Source of the DNA: Methylococcales bacterium
Lineage (GTDB): Bacteria; Pseudomonadota; Gammaproteobacteria; Methylococcales; Methylomonadaceae
Reading direction: 5' to 3'
Length of the DNA stretch: 5,879 nucleotides
Assembly: GCA_023134955.1 (NCBI GenBank)
Contig: JAGLUC010000444.1
Location: 1 to 5,879, forward strand
The notes beneath the pieces are model-generated. The model worked only from the letters and a program-made list of their open reading frames with translations, did not search any database and was not told where the DNA came from. Both the position numbers and the translations under genes were made by a program. This document shows positions 4,658 to 5,879 of this stretch, piece after piece (position 1 is the first letter of the stretch; each line of letters starts with the position of its first letter).

Positions 4658-5314
4658 TTATCTTTGTTGCTTATTTTGTTCAAGAGCTATAGCTTGTGAA
4701 TAGTAGCTTATGATTGTTTGAGCTGCTTTTTTCATTGACTCCGAATAAGCAATAACTCCATCTTTATGACCTAACATAGAGAATATGTGGATGTCTTTTA
4801 ATTGACCTGAGTTAAACAGACGTTTTACTTCATTTGCCATTTCAGGTGTTCCGTATTCAATATCAGCAGATGTGTATGGGAGTTTAAGCTGTTTGGTATA
4901 GTTCCATATTTCAGGGCAATGTATATGTATCACTGAATTGATTGTTTTGTCTTGTTGGTAAATGCTGGCGTGGGTGAGTGCTTCGGATGAAGGTTCTATT
5001 TTACCAATAGAGGCGATGGTATTTTGTTGGGGGGATGCCTCAATTACGCTGCAATAATGCTGTTTTGATAGTGATTCAATACCACCTGTCTGTGAGCCGC
5101 TAATAATAAAGCTTGGGATATTATTTTTGTCGATAACTTTTTGACTGATATTACCAAATCCATAGCCATCATAGCGTGCATCTATTTGACCAATAAGTTC
5201 TAACTTAAATAAAACGGTTCTCCAGGCGTTAATTTCTACGATGGAAATGTCCTTTTCAATTTCAGCATCTTGGTGATTTAGAGTGTATTTTATGACACCT
5301 TCTTTTTCTTTCAT
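4658..5314 (-). CDS. Class II aldolase/adducin family protein, substrate unknown
   Basis: This is a Zn-dependent class II aldolase fold of 218 residues, a normal family length. The phosphate and metal-site landmarks are all present: GFGNIS at 52-57, SGSQTG at 72-77, SSE at 109-111, HIH at 130-132 and LGHKDG at 181-186. The predicted metal ligands are His130, His132 and His183, with Glu111 as the catalytic acid. The spacing from Glu111 to the HxH pair (19 and 21 residues) equals that of Glu73, His92 and His94 in E. coli fuculose-1-phosphate aldolase. The catalytic site therefore looks intact, but the family covers sugar-phosphate aldolases, ribulose-phosphate epimerases, MtnB dehydratases and decarboxylases, and nothing here picks the substrate. 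It is cytoplasmic, with no signal peptide. It leads a probable operon with the glutaredoxin and diverges from nrdR. The start rests on the only ATG before the domain; GATGAG upstream is a weak ribosome binding site. Confidence 0.88.
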   Translation of the reverse strand: MKEKEGVIKYTLNHQDAEIEKDISIVEINAWRTVLFKLELIGQIDARYDGYGFGNISQKVIDKNNIPSFIISGSQTGGIESLSKQHYCSVIEASPQQNTIASIGKIEPSSEALTHASIYQQDKTINSVIHIHCPEIWNYTKQLKLPYTSADIEYGTPEMANEVKRLFNSGQLKDIHIFSMLGHKDGVIAYSESMKKAAQTIISYYSQAIALEQNKQQR

Positions 5315-5383
5315 GATGACTCATCATTATTGCTATAAAGATTAAGATAACAGAATTAACTGTTTTAAAGTGACCTTTATTAG

Positions 5384-5407
5384 TAATATCTAAAGTCTCA
5401 GATATTA
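5384..5407. promoter_or_regulatory. Inverted repeat in the aldolase-nrdR divergent spacer
   Basis: TAATATCT (5384-5391) and AGATATTA (5400-5407) form a perfect 8-bp inverted repeat with an 8-base spacer, so half-site centres are 16 bases apart. It sits mid-way between the divergent starts at 5314 and 5489, a natural place for an operator acting on either gene. The AT-rich background makes chance similarity possible. It does not match the NrdR box consensus as I know it. Confidence 0.35.
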
Positions 5408-5420
5408 ATGTTTTAGCAAT

Positions 5421-5429
5421 TGGTATAAA
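5421..5429 (+). promoter_or_regulatory. Candidate extended -10 promoter for nrdR
   Basis: TGGTATAAA fits an extended -10 element (TG-N-TATAAA). No convincing -35 lies 17 bases upstream. The start point would fall near 5436, giving an nrdR leader of about 53 bases. Confidence 0.25.
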
Positions 5430-5488
5430 ATATACGGTTTTGTTGTCTGATGGCATGATAATTTGTCTCAGAAAGAATCAGGTATAAC

Positions 5489-5879
5489 ATGCGATGTCCT
5501 TTTTGTGCTACTCAAGATACGCGAGTCATTGATTCTCGCTTGGCAAGTGAAGGGGATCAAGTCAGACGGCGACGGGAGTGTTCTTCGTGTAAAGAACGAT
5601 TTACCACCTATGAAATTGCTGAATTAACTTTACCCAAAATAATCAAACGAGATGGTGCCAGAGAAAGTTTTGATGAGAAAAAACTTAGATCTGGAATGCA
5701 ACGAGCGTTGGAAAAAAGACCTGTTAATAGTGAAGATATAGAAGCCGCTATCTGTAGAATTAAAAAAGCGATGACGGCTAAAGGGGATAGGGAACTTTTA
5801 GCTGATGATTTAGGTGAACTTGTGATGAAAGAACTGAGTAGCTTAGATCATGTGGCTTTTGTGCGTTTTGCCTCGGTTT
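5489..5879 (+). CDS. nrdR: Transcriptional repressor NrdR, 3' end cut by the window
   Basis: NrdR is a Zn-ribbon and ATP-cone protein that senses dATP/ATP and represses ribonucleotide reductase operons. The first 130 codons are present; the full protein is usually about 150-160 residues, so 20-30 are missing past the edge. The Zn ribbon is complete with Cys3, Cys6, Cys31 and Cys34 (MRCPFC and ECSSCKERF), and the DNA-binding basic patch RRRR is at 26-29. The ATP-cone begins at about residue 49 (PKIIKRDGARESFDEKKLRS) and runs to the cut. The start follows AGG at 5480-5482 with 6-base spacing. In many gammaproteobacteria nrdR lies between glyA and ribD; here its upstream neighbour is a divergent aldolase gene instead. 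Confidence 0.97.
   Translation, partial: MRCPFCATQDTRVIDSRLASEGDQVRRRRECSSCKERFTTYEIAELTLPKIIKRDGARESFDEKKLRSGMQRALEKRPVNSEDIEAAICRIKKAMTAKGDRELLADDLGELVMKELSSLDHVAFVRFASV

Noticed and set aside
5410..5440. NrdR box upstream of nrdR
   Set aside because: The TATAAAATATA stretch is AT-rich but lacks the spaced ACA/TGT half-sites of the NrdR box; it was read as a -10 region instead.
5262..5456. Minus-strand open frame of 64 codons overlapping the aldolase start
   Set aside because: It covers the divergent promoter spacer and has no family resemblance or ribosome binding site.

Overview
The window comes from an AT-rich gammaproteobacterium. The best clues are NrdR, a TatT/DctP pair of the TPR-associated TRAP type, a CPYC glutaredoxin, a tandem PilZ protein and a decayed SpoIIAA-like (STAS/SEC14) gene. 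This gene mix and the REP-type repeat would fit an aquatic lineage such as Methylococcales, but that placement is a guess; no marker in the window fixes the genus.

Layout. Positions 1-870 are a graveyard. They hold a SpoIIAA-like pseudogene on the minus strand (161-492) with three separate lesions, a 78-bp REP doublet (REPIN) that folds into one long hairpin (542-619), a coding-like remnant with an internal stop (626-760), an inverted repeat and a 16-bp tandem duplication. A 63-residue single-pass membrane protein follows on the minus strand (875-1066). It has its own hairpin terminator, a good ribosome binding site, a long leader with two adjacent stem-loops and a sigma70-like promoter. Diverging from it is a two-gene unit on the plus strand: the lipoprotein TatT (1426-2286) and the periplasmic TRAP solute-binding protein DctP (2351-3388).

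The membrane subunits DctQ and DctM that would normally follow are absent. Instead, 3389-3767 is a non-genic stretch dominated by a previously unlabelled 212-bp element with 25-bp imperfect terminal inverted repeats (3437-3648), which contains two strong hairpins. Next come a two-domain PilZ protein (3768-4355, plus strand) and, convergent with it across 11 bases, a minus-strand pair: a class II aldolase/adducin protein (4658-5314) and a glutaredoxin (4367-4624). A 174-base divergent spacer with an 8-bp inverted repeat separates these from nrdR (5489 to the end, cut by the window edge).

How the genes work together. TatT and DctP should act as partners in the periplasm, capturing a solute, probably not a simple carboxylate, for a TRAP permease encoded elsewhere. 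The PilZ protein is a c-di-GMP receptor candidate of unknown output. The aldolase and glutaredoxin look co-transcribed. NrdR is the Zn/ATP-cone repressor of ribonucleotide reductase genes. No CRISPR array, tRNA, rRNA or complete transposase gene was seen. The best candidates for something undescribed are the 212-bp inverted-repeat element, the small membrane protein with its structured leader, and the transporter pair without its permease.
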